From assembly GCF_017875235.1 (NCBI RefSeq), contig NZ_JAGGMI010000004.1, positions 186,001 through 250,000 of the forward strand: 64,000 nt of DNA, read 5' to 3'. The DNA is from Asticcacaulis solisilvae (GTDB lineage Bacteria > Pseudomonadota > Alphaproteobacteria > Caulobacterales > Caulobacteraceae). Every line of letters starts with the position of its first letter. Position 1 is the stretch's first letter. The notes beneath the pieces are model-generated. The model worked only from the letters and a program-made list of their open reading frames with translations. It was not told the origin of the DNA and searched no databases. A program made the translations under genes and the position numbers. Of the stretch, positions 44,191 through 52,142 are shown piece after piece.

Positions 44191-44959
44191 AGGCCGCGTT
44201 CCCCAGCACCAGTTCCGCGACATCGAGAAGATCCTGCGCCTCGAAAGGCTTCTTGATCTGGGCATCGACTCCGAACTTGCGCGTGGCATTGAGCGCGTCC
44301 TGGTCCGTGACCTTGTCCTCAAGGCCGCCCGACATCGAAATCAGGCTGACGCGGGGCCAGGTCGACTTGATCATCCGCATGCCCTTCAGTCCGCCCATGC
44401 CTGGCATGAAGACGTCGCACAGGACCAGGTCGACGTGAGCGATATCAACGTCGGCAAAGGCCTCCTCCATCGATCCCGCCTGCGACACGCGGTAACCGCC
44501 GCTCTCCAGCGCCTTCGCGGCGATCAGACGGACCGTTCGGCTGTCGTCGATGACCAGGACATGTTTACGCACGCTGCCCGCTTCGGCATCCTGCGACAGG
44601 GAAGCAAGGACGTTGGCCAGCAAGGCATCGGTGAAGGGTTTGCGCAGCACGTGTTCCGCACCCGTCTTGCGGGCATTGCGCAGCGTATCATCGATGGCTT
44701 CGTGGCGGCTGCCCGCCGTCATGAGGACCATAGGCGCGTTGGGCGCCAGCTTGCGGAAACGGTCGATGTGCAGCAAGGTGTTGTGCTGGTTGACAAAAAC
44801 GTCGAGAAAAAGCGCGTGGACCTGCATCTGCGTCAGGGCTTCGGAGGCTTCGCGCACTTCTGAGAAATGTTGCGTCGTCCAGCCATGCGCCTCGATCATC
44901 CGGGAGATGATCAGGGCCTGGGTCGTACTGTCTTCCAGGATGAGGGCTGTCTTTTCCAT
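44189..44959 (-). CDS. Tandem-receiver response regulator without output domain
   Basis: A 256-residue protein with two CheY-like receivers. The first (about residues 3-125) has acidic residues in LILEDS, phospho-acceptor Asp53 in LFLDVF, and a Lys in LRKPF. The second (about 132-252) has VIDDS, Asp182 in LCDVFMPGMGG, and KKPF. No DNA-binding, kinase or enzymatic domain follows. Single and paired receivers of this kind act as phosphorelay intermediates or bind other proteins. A LacI-type palindrome sits 56 bases upstream. The histidine kinases at 1-1641 and 8213-9940 are candidate partners only by general logic. Confidence 0.92.
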   Translation of the reverse strand: MEKTALILEDSTTQALIISRMIEAHGWTTQHFSEVREASEALTQMQVHALFLDVFVNQHNTLLHIDRFRKLAPNAPMVLMTAGSRHEAIDDTLRNARKTGAEHVLRKPFTDALLANVLASLSQDAEAGSVRKHVLVIDDSRTVRLIAAKALESGGYRVSQAGSMEEAFADVDIAHVDLVLCDVFMPGMGGLKGMRMIKSTWPRVSLISMSGGLEDKVTDQDALNATRKFGVDAQIKKPFEAQDLLDVAELVLGNAA

Positions 44960-45014
44960 GGGCGCTTCCGGCTATGCCGCAATTTTGCGGGCCAGCGATG
45001 AAAAGGTCGTTAAT

Positions 45015-45026
45015 GCAAACGCTTGC
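45015..45026. promoter_or_regulatory. LacI-type palindrome upstream of the tandem-receiver gene
   Basis: GCAAACGCTTGC is a near-palindrome (GCAARCGYTTGC) with a central CG, the usual shape of LacI-family operators such as PurR and CcpA sites. It lies 56 bases before the tandem-receiver start. No LacI gene is adjacent; the nearest one is at 56570-57604. Confidence 0.3.
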
Positions 45027-45155
45027 GTAAAACATATCAACACTATTCAAACGTAACCAATCGACTCCTGACATATTGTTGAGTCCGGCCCCGTCACTGT
45101 AACCTCATATTAACCGCCAAGGACAACTGTAGTCCCAATTCTGGGAGTGGTATAC

Positions 45156-45896
45156 ATGGGAAGTTTCACCAGAATCAATGCCGGCCAGCCCGCCGAGCGG
45201 ACGCGCGAAGCGCTCGACGCCATTCGGCTTACGCCGGCGCACGATGGTTTTACGCTCATCGAAGCGATCAAGCGCGTCGTTCCGTTCCGCAATATCCTGA
45301 TTTCCGGCATCGATGTCCAGGACCACGGTCCCGGCACCGGCACCCATTTGCTGAGCGACTTTCCGCCGGACTATGTCGCGGAATATTACGCCGGCCGGCT
45401 TGGCGATATCGATCCCCTGTTCGCGATGCTGCGCCAGGGCCGCCCGGTCAGCCGTGACAGCGAAGCTTTTGCCACCGCGACGGCACGGCGCAACGGTCGG
45501 GCCGTGCTCGACCTGCTGCGGCGGCACGACATCGTGGAACGCACCATCATCCTTGTCGCGCATTCGGGCAAGGTTTTGGGATCCGTCGCGGTCATCAGCG
45601 ACGCGCCCCTGTCCGAGGACCACTGCGCCCTGCTCAAGCATTTCGCCCTGTCGCTCCACGCTGAAGTCTCAGCCCCCGCCCTTGACGCTCTGAATACCGC
45701 CCTGCGGCTGACGCGCGGGGAACTGCGCTGTCTCGAACGCGCCGCCGGCGGATTGACCAGCGAGGAGATCGGCCGGGTGGAAGACTATTCGGTCGAGACC
45801 GTCAACACCTACCTGAAGTCCGCCACGCGCAAACTTGGCGCCAATAACCGCACCCAGGCCGTCGTCGAAGCCCTGCGCCGGCAGTTGATTACATAG
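45156..45896 (+). CDS. LuxR-family transcriptional regulator (orphan solo)
   Basis: A 246-residue regulator. The N-terminal autoinducer-binding domain (about residues 15-165) has DYVAEYYAGRLGDIDPLF. Against TraR/LuxR the conserved Tyr61 and Asp70 positions are kept, but Trp57 is Tyr. The C-terminal helix-turn-helix (about 180-246) reads LTRGELRCLERAAGGLTSEEIG and ETVNTYLKSATRKLGANNRTQAV. No LuxI synthase gene lies in the window, so this is a solo that may sense another cell's or a plant signal. The ATG at 45156 follows GGGAG at good spacing. Confidence 0.9.
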   Translation: MGSFTRINAGQPAERTREALDAIRLTPAHDGFTLIEAIKRVVPFRNILISGIDVQDHGPGTGTHLLSDFPPDYVAEYYAGRLGDIDPLFAMLRQGRPVSRDSEAFATATARRNGRAVLDLLRRHDIVERTIILVAHSGKVLGSVAVISDAPLSEDHCALLKHFALSLHAEVSAPALDALNTALRLTRGELRCLERAAGGLTSEEIGRVEDYSVETVNTYLKSATRKLGANNRTQAVVEALRRQLIT

Positions 45897-45935
45897 TGCC
45901 AATATCGCGGCAAAACATCCAGAGTACCTGAGACC

Positions 45936-46265
45936 ATGCCTAACCGAATGATCGACCGTTCGCAGCCCGCGCCCTCCGAAACGTCCGCCCCGGACGCAGC
46001 CGATGAAAACCCTCTCGCGGCACTTGAGGCCGACGCCCGGGACTCGATCGCCAAGGCGCTGGAATTGTTTGAAAACGGGGAAAGGGAGGTCGCGGAGCAC
46101 ATGTTCGAACGGCTGCGTGAAAGGGTGCGCCAGGCGGGCCCCGTCGCCATGCTGGTCAGCGGTAATGAAGGCACGGAAGAGTGCGCGGACCTTCAGTCCC
46201 TGGTCAGCGCCATCGCGGACGTGACCCGCTCCAAACCCGATCCCGACGACACGCCGACTGAATAA
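45936..46265 (+). CDS. Small acidic hypothetical protein
   Basis: A 109-residue protein without signal peptide or membrane segment. I do not recognise it. It is rich in Asp, Glu and Ala with a disordered-looking N-terminus (SQPAPSETSAPDAADENPL). One central helix follows, ARDSIAKALELFENGEREVAEHMFERLRERV, amphipathic enough for a coiled coil. It lies 39 bases after the LuxR stop on the same strand and is followed directly by a terminator, so it is probably co-transcribed with the LuxR gene. Confidence 0.7.
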   Translation: MPNRMIDRSQPAPSETSAPDAADENPLAALEADARDSIAKALELFENGEREVAEHMFERLRERVRQAGPVAMLVSGNEGTEECADLQSLVSAIADVTRSKPDPDDTPTE

Positions 46266-46271
46266 ACGCAA

Positions 46272-46300
46272 AAAAGGCGCCTGTGACGGGCGCCTTTTCT
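46272..46300 (+). terminator. Terminator of the LuxR operon
   Basis: AAAAGGCGCC and GGCGCCTTTT form a 10-base-pair stem with a 7-base loop and a T-rich tail. It ends seven bases before the stop of the convergent TBDR remnant and can work in both directions. Confidence 0.88.
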
Positions 46301-46307
46301 TTACTTT

Positions 46308-46413
46308 TCAATTCGGCCAGAAGCTGTACTTCAGGCCAAACATGACTGAGTAGAGCGTCGTCGCCTGGTTGACCGTGGCGGTCATCATCGTCGTCGAGAC
46401 GTTCGAGATGCGA
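46308..46413 (-). pseudogene. C-terminal remnant of a TonB-dependent receptor
   Basis: Read leftward to a TGA at 46310-46308, the frame gives RISNVSTTMMTATVNQATT and then LYSVMFGLKYSFWPN. This is a typical last barrel strand of a TBDR (GLKYSF before the stop). Upstream coding sequence is cut at 46414 by a dispersed two-hairpin repeat, and no plug is present. The fragment faces the LuxR operon terminator. Confidence 0.7.
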
Positions 46414-46518
46414 TAGAGCGATATGCCAAAAAGTGTGTAGCGGTTTTTGCCTAAATATCGCGACAAAACAAAAACCTAGAGCATGATGGCGGTTTGACCT
46501 AAACGCATCATGCTCTAG
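46414..46518. repeat. Dispersed two-hairpin repeat, copy 3 (most complete)
   Basis: Hairpin 1 runs from CGATATGCCAAAAA to TTTTTGCC and ATATCG. Hairpin 2 has perfect 13-base arms, CTAGAGCATGATG (46476-46488) and CATCATGCTCTAG (46506-46518). The unit cuts a TBDR gene remnant on its left. The stretch to its right (46519-46616) holds two more palindromes, ATCGCGCGCGAT (46565-46576) and GTACCAaaaaTGGTAC (46589-46604), but no gene. Confidence 0.88.
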
Positions 46519-46616
46519 CTCGCGCACATGGCGCTCGATATCGGCAACTGGACGCCGTTGCGGAATCGCGCGCGATCCGCGCGGGCATGTACCAAAAATG
46601 GTACTGGCCCAAGACG

Positions 46617-46643
46617 CAAAAACGGCGGCCCGAAGGACCGCCG
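46617..46643 (-). terminator. Terminator of the peptide-type TBDR
   Basis: Read leftward, the hairpin CGGCGGTCC-TTC-GGGCCGCCG (one mismatch) is followed by TTTTTG. It lies 28 bases past the TBDR stop. Confidence 0.82.
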
Positions 46644-46670
46644 CTCCAGCGCAATACAGAATAGAGCCTT

Positions 46671-49667
46671 TTAGAAGCTCTTCGAAATGCGGAAGTAAGC
46701 CTGGCGGCCCAGGTAGCCCGACTGGTACTGGCTCGAGAAGGCATAGTTGCCCAGACGCGCCGGCGAGCCGGTGTTGTCGCCATAGCTGAGGATCGGCGGT
46801 TCTTCGTCGGTCAGGTTGACGACACCGACGGTGATCGCCCAGTCCTTGGCGTTGTACTTGACGGTCAGGTCGTGGGTAACCCAGGCGTCCGTCGAGTTGA
46901 TGTTGATCGCGTCGGCCGCGTAGCTGGTCGTCACAACGCCATCTTCTTCGCGGTAGCCCATGTTCGACGACTTGCCGACATAGTTGAGGGTATAGGAGAA
47001 CAGCCAGTCCTTGTGCTTGAACTGGGTCTGCAGGTTGCTGACCCACTTGGGATCGGCGATCGTGCCGTTGTAGTCGATGACCGTGTCGCCGGGGAACAGC
47101 TGGGTCTTGGACTCCTTGGTGTAGGTCGACTGCAGGTCCAGGGTCAGGGTGCCGAGGTTGAACTCACGGGTATAGGAGGCCGTGATGTCGAAACCGCTGG
47201 TCAGCTCGCTCGGGATGTTGCGATAGCTGGCATCGATGAGCGTGATGTTGAAGTGCTCATCACGTTCGAACAGACCGCAGAAACCGTTGTTCGGATAGGT
47301 TTCCTGGCCGTAGCAGGCGCCGACGACGCCCGGACCCGTGCTCAGGATCTGGTTTTCGACATTGATGCGGAACCAGTCGACGGCGATCTTGAAGCCCGTG
47401 TTCGGCGGCGTCAGGATGAAGCCGAGGGTCGAGGCCTGCGACTCTTCCGGGTTCAGGTCCCTGCTGCCCGAATAGAAGATCTGGGCGGATGCACCCTGGC
47501 CGGTGCCGACGCCGTCATAGTCATCCGGAATACCTTCGGCGGCGCAGTTGTCGCGCACCGTCTGGCTCTTGTTCGGTTGCCCGCTTTCGCTCGTGCCGCC
47601 CCAGTTGATGCACGGATCGACGGCGCGCTGGCTGTAGAAGCCGGTCTGCTCGTTGAGGTACATTTCGTAGAGCGCCGGGGCGCGGAACGACGTGCCATGC
47701 GTACCGCGCAGGCGCAGGGTGTTGTTCAGCGCCCAGTTGAAGCCGACCTTATAGGTCGTGGCGCTGCCGACGCTGTCATAGTTCGAGAAACGGCCCGACA
47801 GGTTGATCTTCAGGTCTTCGAAGAAGGGCTGGCCGGCAAGGATCGGCGCTTCCAGTTCGAAGAAGGCTTCGGCGACGCTGTCCGAACCTTCGGTGATACC
47901 CGCGCTCGAAGACCCCCAGGAGTTGCTGGTGCGCGAGAATTCGCCCGGCGTGTCCTTGATCTCGTCGCGGCGGTAGCTGACACCGAAGGCGGCGCCCAGC
48001 GGGCCAGCCGGCAGTTGCCACAGGTCACCCGTGATGGTCGCTTCGGCAATCGTCTGGGTGTAGGTCGTCTTGCCCTCTTCCTGGACGAAGAAGTAATTCC
48101 GTTCGGCGTCCGTCAGCTTGCCGTTGAACAGGGCGTCCTGGGTGAACAGGTTGAGCGGCACGCAGCCCGCCGGAACGCCCTGACAGACCGGAACGTGGAC
48201 GAACTGGTTTTCATCAAAGCCGATACCGGCGAACAGACGGTCCTGAGGCACCACGTCGTTGAGATACTTGCCATCGCTGAGCGAGTGCGACAGGTAGGCG
48301 TCCCACGACCAGTTCTTCCAGTCGCCCTTGGCGCCGATGACGCCGCGATAGACGTTGATCTCCTGCGACTCGTTCGAAGGCGTCAGGAAGTACGGATAGA
48401 CGTAGGCGCCACCGGCGGCGCCGTTGTTCTGGTCGTACTGCGTGCCGGTGCCGAACGGGTTGTTCGGCGAGTTCGGGCCATAGTACGGGAAGATATAGCG
48501 CACGCCGCGCTGTTCCGACTCACGACGGTTGATCAGCAGTTCGGAGTAGAGTTCCGCGCCATTCGCCCAGTCCGGACGATATTCGCCTTGCGCGAACAAG
48601 GTAAAGCGCTTGACCGGCGAGATGATGGTGACGTCATCGTCGGAGTCCGGATCCATTTCGCGTTCGGCGAACTGGACGGGACCGTACCAGCCGCTGACGG
48701 GCACGCCGCCGATGGACGTGGTCGCGCCCGGGCGGATTTCGCGGAAGAAGGCATTGTTAACGGCCACGCCGCCGACCAGGTTGCCCCAGCACTTGTAGCC
48801 GCTTTCACCGGGACGGGTCGTCACGATGTCGGCGCGGGTGCCGTCCTCGTTATAGATATAGTCCTGCGGGCAGTCGAAATTCTCGCGCTGGCCTTGTGTC
48901 AGCGCCTCCATCTCGTACGCGCTGGCCGAGATCATCAGGTGGCCCTTGTCAAACGACTTGCCCCAGATGGCCGCCAGGTTGTAGGTGTCGCCGCCGCCAT
49001 GCTGCGAGATGCGGGTCGTGGCGTCGACTTCCAGGCCTTCGAAATTCTTGCGCGTGATGACGTTGACGACGCCGGCGACGGCGTCGGAACCGTAGATCGA
49101 CGAGGCGCCGTCCTTCAGGATTTCATAGCGGTTGACCGCCGAGTCCGGGATCGTGTTCAGGTCGACGGCGCCGACCGTGCCGGAGACGCCGGCCGGCGGC
49201 ATGCGGCGGCCATTGAGCAGGACCAGCGAACGCTGGGCGCCAAGGCCGCGCAGCGAGATCGAGTTGATGCCGCCGCCGCCGTCCATGACGTAGCCGGTGA
49301 AGGTCGAGTTGACCTGGCCCGAGCCGTTGGCGACCGACGAGTTCTGCAGGATTTCGGTGGCGCTGACCAGGCCCGCGGCGCTCGAGCGCTCGGCGGTGAT
49401 GACGGTCACGGGCGCGGCGGAGGTGTATTCCTTGCCCTTGATGCGCGAACCGGTGATGACGAATTCGCCCGAGTCCTGGGCCTCGGGCTCGCAGGTTCTG
49501 GCGCCCGTTGCCGGATCGACCTTGAGTTCTTCCCCGGCCGCGCAGCTTTCAGGCGCTGCGTCCGCCGCCGGTGCGTCCTGGGCCATGGCGGGCGCGAAGC
49601 CCACGAGCGAAGTCAGAATGGTGCCGGCCAGAAGCCATTGGCGTGAAAGTCCTGTCGGTTTGGACAT
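46671..49667 (-). CDS. TonB-dependent receptor paired with an S9 peptidase
   Basis: A 998-residue receptor. The start at 49667 (MSKPTGLSRQWLL) follows CGGAG and gives a signal peptide ending PAMAQ. The TonB box region is GEFVITGSRIKGKEYTSAAPVTVI. The plug has SATEILQNSSVANGSG, INSISLRGLGAQRSLVLLNGRRM and RYEILKDGASSIYGSDAVAGVVNVI; the barrel ends QAYFRISKSF. The ITGSRI class is common in peptide- and amino-acid-scavenging bacteria and often neighbours exported prolyl oligopeptidases, as here. A short Cys-containing N-terminal extension (ESCAAGEELKVDPATGARTC) precedes the box. Peptide import is inferred from the neighbour. Confidence 0.94.
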   Translation of the reverse strand: MSKPTGLSRQWLLAGTILTSLVGFAPAMAQDAPAADAAPESCAAGEELKVDPATGARTCEPEAQDSGEFVITGSRIKGKEYTSAAPVTVITAERSSAAGLVSATEILQNSSVANGSGQVNSTFTGYVMDGGGGINSISLRGLGAQRSLVLLNGRRMPPAGVSGTVGAVDLNTIPDSAVNRYEILKDGASSIYGSDAVAGVVNVITRKNFEGLEVDATTRISQHGGGDTYNLAAIWGKSFDKGHLMISASAYEMEALTQGQRENFDCPQDYIYNEDGTRADIVTTRPGESGYKCWGNLVGGVAVNNAFFREIRPGATTSIGGVPVSGWYGPVQFAEREMDPDSDDDVTIISPVKRFTLFAQGEYRPDWANGAELYSELLINRRESEQRGVRYIFPYYGPNSPNNPFGTGTQYDQNNGAAGGAYVYPYFLTPSNESQEINVYRGVIGAKGDWKNWSWDAYLSHSLSDGKYLNDVVPQDRLFAGIGFDENQFVHVPVCQGVPAGCVPLNLFTQDALFNGKLTDAERNYFFVQEEGKTTYTQTIAEATITGDLWQLPAGPLGAAFGVSYRRDEIKDTPGEFSRTSNSWGSSSAGITEGSDSVAEAFFELEAPILAGQPFFEDLKINLSGRFSNYDSVGSATTYKVGFNWALNNTLRLRGTHGTSFRAPALYEMYLNEQTGFYSQRAVDPCINWGGTSESGQPNKSQTVRDNCAAEGIPDDYDGVGTGQGASAQIFYSGSRDLNPEESQASTLGFILTPPNTGFKIAVDWFRINVENQILSTGPGVVGACYGQETYPNNGFCGLFERDEHFNITLIDASYRNIPSELTSGFDITASYTREFNLGTLTLDLQSTYTKESKTQLFPGDTVIDYNGTIADPKWVSNLQTQFKHKDWLFSYTLNYVGKSSNMGYREEDGVVTTSYAADAININSTDAWVTHDLTVKYNAKDWAITVGVVNLTDEEPPILSYGDNTGSPARLGNYAFSSQYQSGYLGRQAYFRISKSF

Positions 49668-49819
49668 GATGTACTCCGGGTGTCTCAAAAATTACCAGAT
49701 AAAGACACTAAATCGTCACAGTTGAGACCGGAACCCTTTATTTCATTATTAAAATAATATCGTTGATTGTGTGACGATTTTGCCGCAATTCACAGCTGTC
49801 ACATCCACCATGCACAACA

Positions 49820-49848
49820 ACCCTGCGCGCAAAATTTGCACGCAGGGT
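49820..49848. terminator. Hairpin between S9 peptidase and TBDR genes
   Basis: ACCCTGCG-C-GCAAA and TTTGC-A-CGCAGGGT form a long, nearly perfect stem. Leftward it is 42 bases past the peptidase stop but has only a weak T-run; rightward the tail is ATTTTAT. It may be a partial terminator, which would let some peptidase transcript read into the TBDR. Confidence 0.55.
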
Positions 49849-49889
49849 ATTTTATGCTTGGCATCCCCCCTTGAATATTTATCGCGAAC

Positions 49890-51914
49890 TTACTTGATAA
49901 GTCCGCATTTCGGGCTCTTGAGATAATTCTCCATCAGTCCCAGCGTTTCCGTATGCCACTCGGTACGCCACGGCAAGGTGTGCCACATGCCCTTGATTTC
50001 GTGGTACTCGACGTCCTTGCCGGCGGCCTTCATGGCATTGAAGAACATGCGCGAATGCTCTGTGTCGGCCTGACGGTCGTGATCGCCGTGATAGAGCATG
50101 ATCGGGATGTTCGCCTTGTCAACGTTCCTGATCGGGTCCATGCCGGCCACGGTCACGCCCTGGATGTCGCGCTGGAGGTGGCTGTCGCCCCACAGGTTGC
50201 CGATTCGCTGCAGGCTCGAGACACCGGCCCCGGCGATCGCGCACTTGTACGGACTGTTCGGCCGGACCGACGCCGCAATGGCCGCGAAGCCGCCGTAGGA
50301 ATAGCCCATGATCGCCAGACGCTTCGGATCGGCGACGCCGCGCGACACCATATAGGCGGCCGCGTCGTCATTGTCGTCCGACATCTTCTGGCCCCACTCC
50401 TTGTCACCAGCCAGCCACAGCTTGGAACCCCAGCCTTCCGAGCCGCGATACTGCGGCTGGATGACGGCGATGCCGCGCGTGGCGAAAAACTGCGGCCAAC
50501 CCGAACCATCCCACGTCGCATAGTCGCGCGCCCACGGACCACCGTGCGGCAGGACGATCAGGGGAACCGGCCCCTGCTCCTTGGTCCAGCCCGGTGGATA
50601 GGTGATGAAGGCGGGAATTTCCAAGCCGTCGCGCGCCGCGAAGGTCACGAACTCGGGCTTGCCTAGGGTCTTGGGATCGATCCACGGCCGCTCGGCGCCC
50701 AGGCTCTGCAGCTTGCCGTCCTTGAAGAGATAATATTGCGGCGGCGCGTCGGGCGCCTCGACCGTCACCACGGCGACATCATAGGTGTCGCCGTTGACCG
50801 AGATATTGACTTGCTTGCCGGGGAAGGCGGCCTTGACCGACTTTTGAATCGCCGACCATTTTTCGTCGGTATAGATGGTCGTCAGCGCCGGACCACCCAG
50901 CTCCACACCGCCGATGATCGTCTTCTTCGCCGGCCGGTCGTAACGATAGACGACGCCGGTGACGTCGTACTTGTCGTTGGCGAACAAAGGCTCGCTGGAG
51001 AATGTCTTGCCGGCGATATCGTAGCTGTAGACCGCCGCCTTATCCGAATTGACGTTGGACGAGACGATCAATCTGGATGGATCGGCATCATAGCCCAGGA
51101 TATTCAAGGTCTTACGCGCCTTGAGCATATAGCTCAGCGGCTCGTGATAGACCCATTGTCCGGCGGCGTCCTTGATATAGACCATATACCAGAAGTCGTT
51201 GTTCACCGTATCGACCTTGGCCTTGATCATCGGTTCGCCGGTGGCCAGGTCGACGCCTTCCGCCAGGTATTCGAACTCGTCGCTGCCTAGCGCCACGGTA
51301 CGCGTCTTGCCGGTCGCGAGGTCCAGTTCGAAGATCTTCTGGACGAAGGACACCGGATCGACCGTCACCATCAGCTTCTTGGTGCTGTCGTAAAGATCGT
51401 CGTTGAAGATGCTGACCGACGATCCGCGCTCGAACGAGTCGCGGACATCCTTGTTCATCGTTCCGGTAATGCGGAATGGCTCTTCGATCTTGCGGCCCTC
51501 GAGGTCCGAGTAATAGATCTTGCGCGTGAAGGTCGGCTTGCTGTCCGCACCCGTGATCGGCTGTTCCATCTGGAAGATGATCTTGTCGGAGCTGAAAAAG
51601 CCGACACCCGTGATGCGATTGGTCTTCGACGGAATCCACACGGGCCGTGCGCTGAGGTTGGTGGCATCCCAGATCGAGATGACCGGCCACTTTTCGCCCT
51701 CGACCGAAATCAGGCCGGCGATGTGCTTGCCGTCCGGTGAAATCGATACGCTCGTCAGCTGCTCATATTTGGCGACGGCGTCAATCGCCAGGGGCGTGGC
51801 CGGAGGCGTGTAGGTTTGCGCCTGCGCACCGGCGGCCATCGCCAGTATCAGGAGGCTGCTGCAAACGGCCGGCAGATGCCGCCACTGTGTCCTGGCCCTC
51901 ACCACTTGCACCAT
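49890..51914 (-). CDS. Exported S9-family peptidase (prolyl oligopeptidase/dipeptidyl aminopeptidase type)
   Basis: A 674-residue serine peptidase. A Sec leader (about residues 1-33, ending AGAQAQ) precedes a beta-propeller (about 45-400, with SVSISPDGKHIAGL). The alpha/beta hydrolase domain begins at QGPVPLIVLPHGGPWARD. The nucleophile is Ser539 in MGYSYGGFAA, the Asp is in MLYHGDHDRQAD, and the His in IKGMWHTLPW. The family trims proline-containing or general short peptides. It is upstream of a TBDR gene on the same strand, giving a peptide hydrolysis and uptake pair. Strong palindromes lie in the promoter region (52021-52054). Confidence 0.93.
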   Translation of the reverse strand: MVQVVRARTQWRHLPAVCSSLLILAMAAGAQAQTYTPPATPLAIDAVAKYEQLTSVSISPDGKHIAGLISVEGEKWPVISIWDATNLSARPVWIPSKTNRITGVGFFSSDKIIFQMEQPITGADSKPTFTRKIYYSDLEGRKIEEPFRITGTMNKDVRDSFERGSSVSIFNDDLYDSTKKLMVTVDPVSFVQKIFELDLATGKTRTVALGSDEFEYLAEGVDLATGEPMIKAKVDTVNNDFWYMVYIKDAAGQWVYHEPLSYMLKARKTLNILGYDADPSRLIVSSNVNSDKAAVYSYDIAGKTFSSEPLFANDKYDVTGVVYRYDRPAKKTIIGGVELGGPALTTIYTDEKWSAIQKSVKAAFPGKQVNISVNGDTYDVAVVTVEAPDAPPQYYLFKDGKLQSLGAERPWIDPKTLGKPEFVTFAARDGLEIPAFITYPPGWTKEQGPVPLIVLPHGGPWARDYATWDGSGWPQFFATRGIAVIQPQYRGSEGWGSKLWLAGDKEWGQKMSDDNDDAAAYMVSRGVADPKRLAIMGYSYGGFAAIAASVRPNSPYKCAIAGAGVSSLQRIGNLWGDSHLQRDIQGVTVAGMDPIRNVDKANIPIMLYHGDHDRQADTEHSRMFFNAMKAAGKDVEYHEIKGMWHTLPWRTEWHTETLGLMENYLKSPKCGLIK

Positions 51915-52020
51915 CAGTTTCTTACTCCACTCAGAGTCGTCGAAAGAACGCTCAAAGAGAAAGAAGTTATTTCGTCTGAAACTGTTGTCGAGCCAGAATC
52001 AATCTTATTACGAAAAATTA

Positions 52021-52054
52021 ATGTGATCACATTGCGTACATAAGTACACGCAAG
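52021..52054. promoter_or_regulatory. Palindromes upstream of the S9 peptidase
   Basis: ATGTGATCACAT (52021-52032) is a perfect palindrome. The next bases hold TTGCG-TAC-ATAA-GTA-C-ACGCAA, an imperfect inverted repeat ending at 52054. Both lie within a wider 9-base inverted repeat (AGAATCAAT at 51995 and ATTGATTCT at 52065). They sit 107-140 bases before the peptidase start and look like operator sites; the regulator is unknown. Confidence 0.4.
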
Positions 52055-52142
52055 GAGATCAAGAATTGATTCTATGGAATTAATGCAGATAACAACGATA
52101 TTACGCGCGCGTTTGGTCAGGCCTGCGCAAGCCATGACAGGT

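Noticed and set aside
46872..49646. A 924-codon open frame on the plus strand
   Set aside because: It is antisense to the TBDR at 46671-49667 and its composition (Arg, Val, Gly-rich, no fold) is that of a mirror frame in GC-rich DNA.
46671..51914. Iron uptake as a role for this TBDR
   Set aside because: The paired gene is an exported peptidase and the ITGSRI class is more often peptide-linked; no siderophore genes are near.
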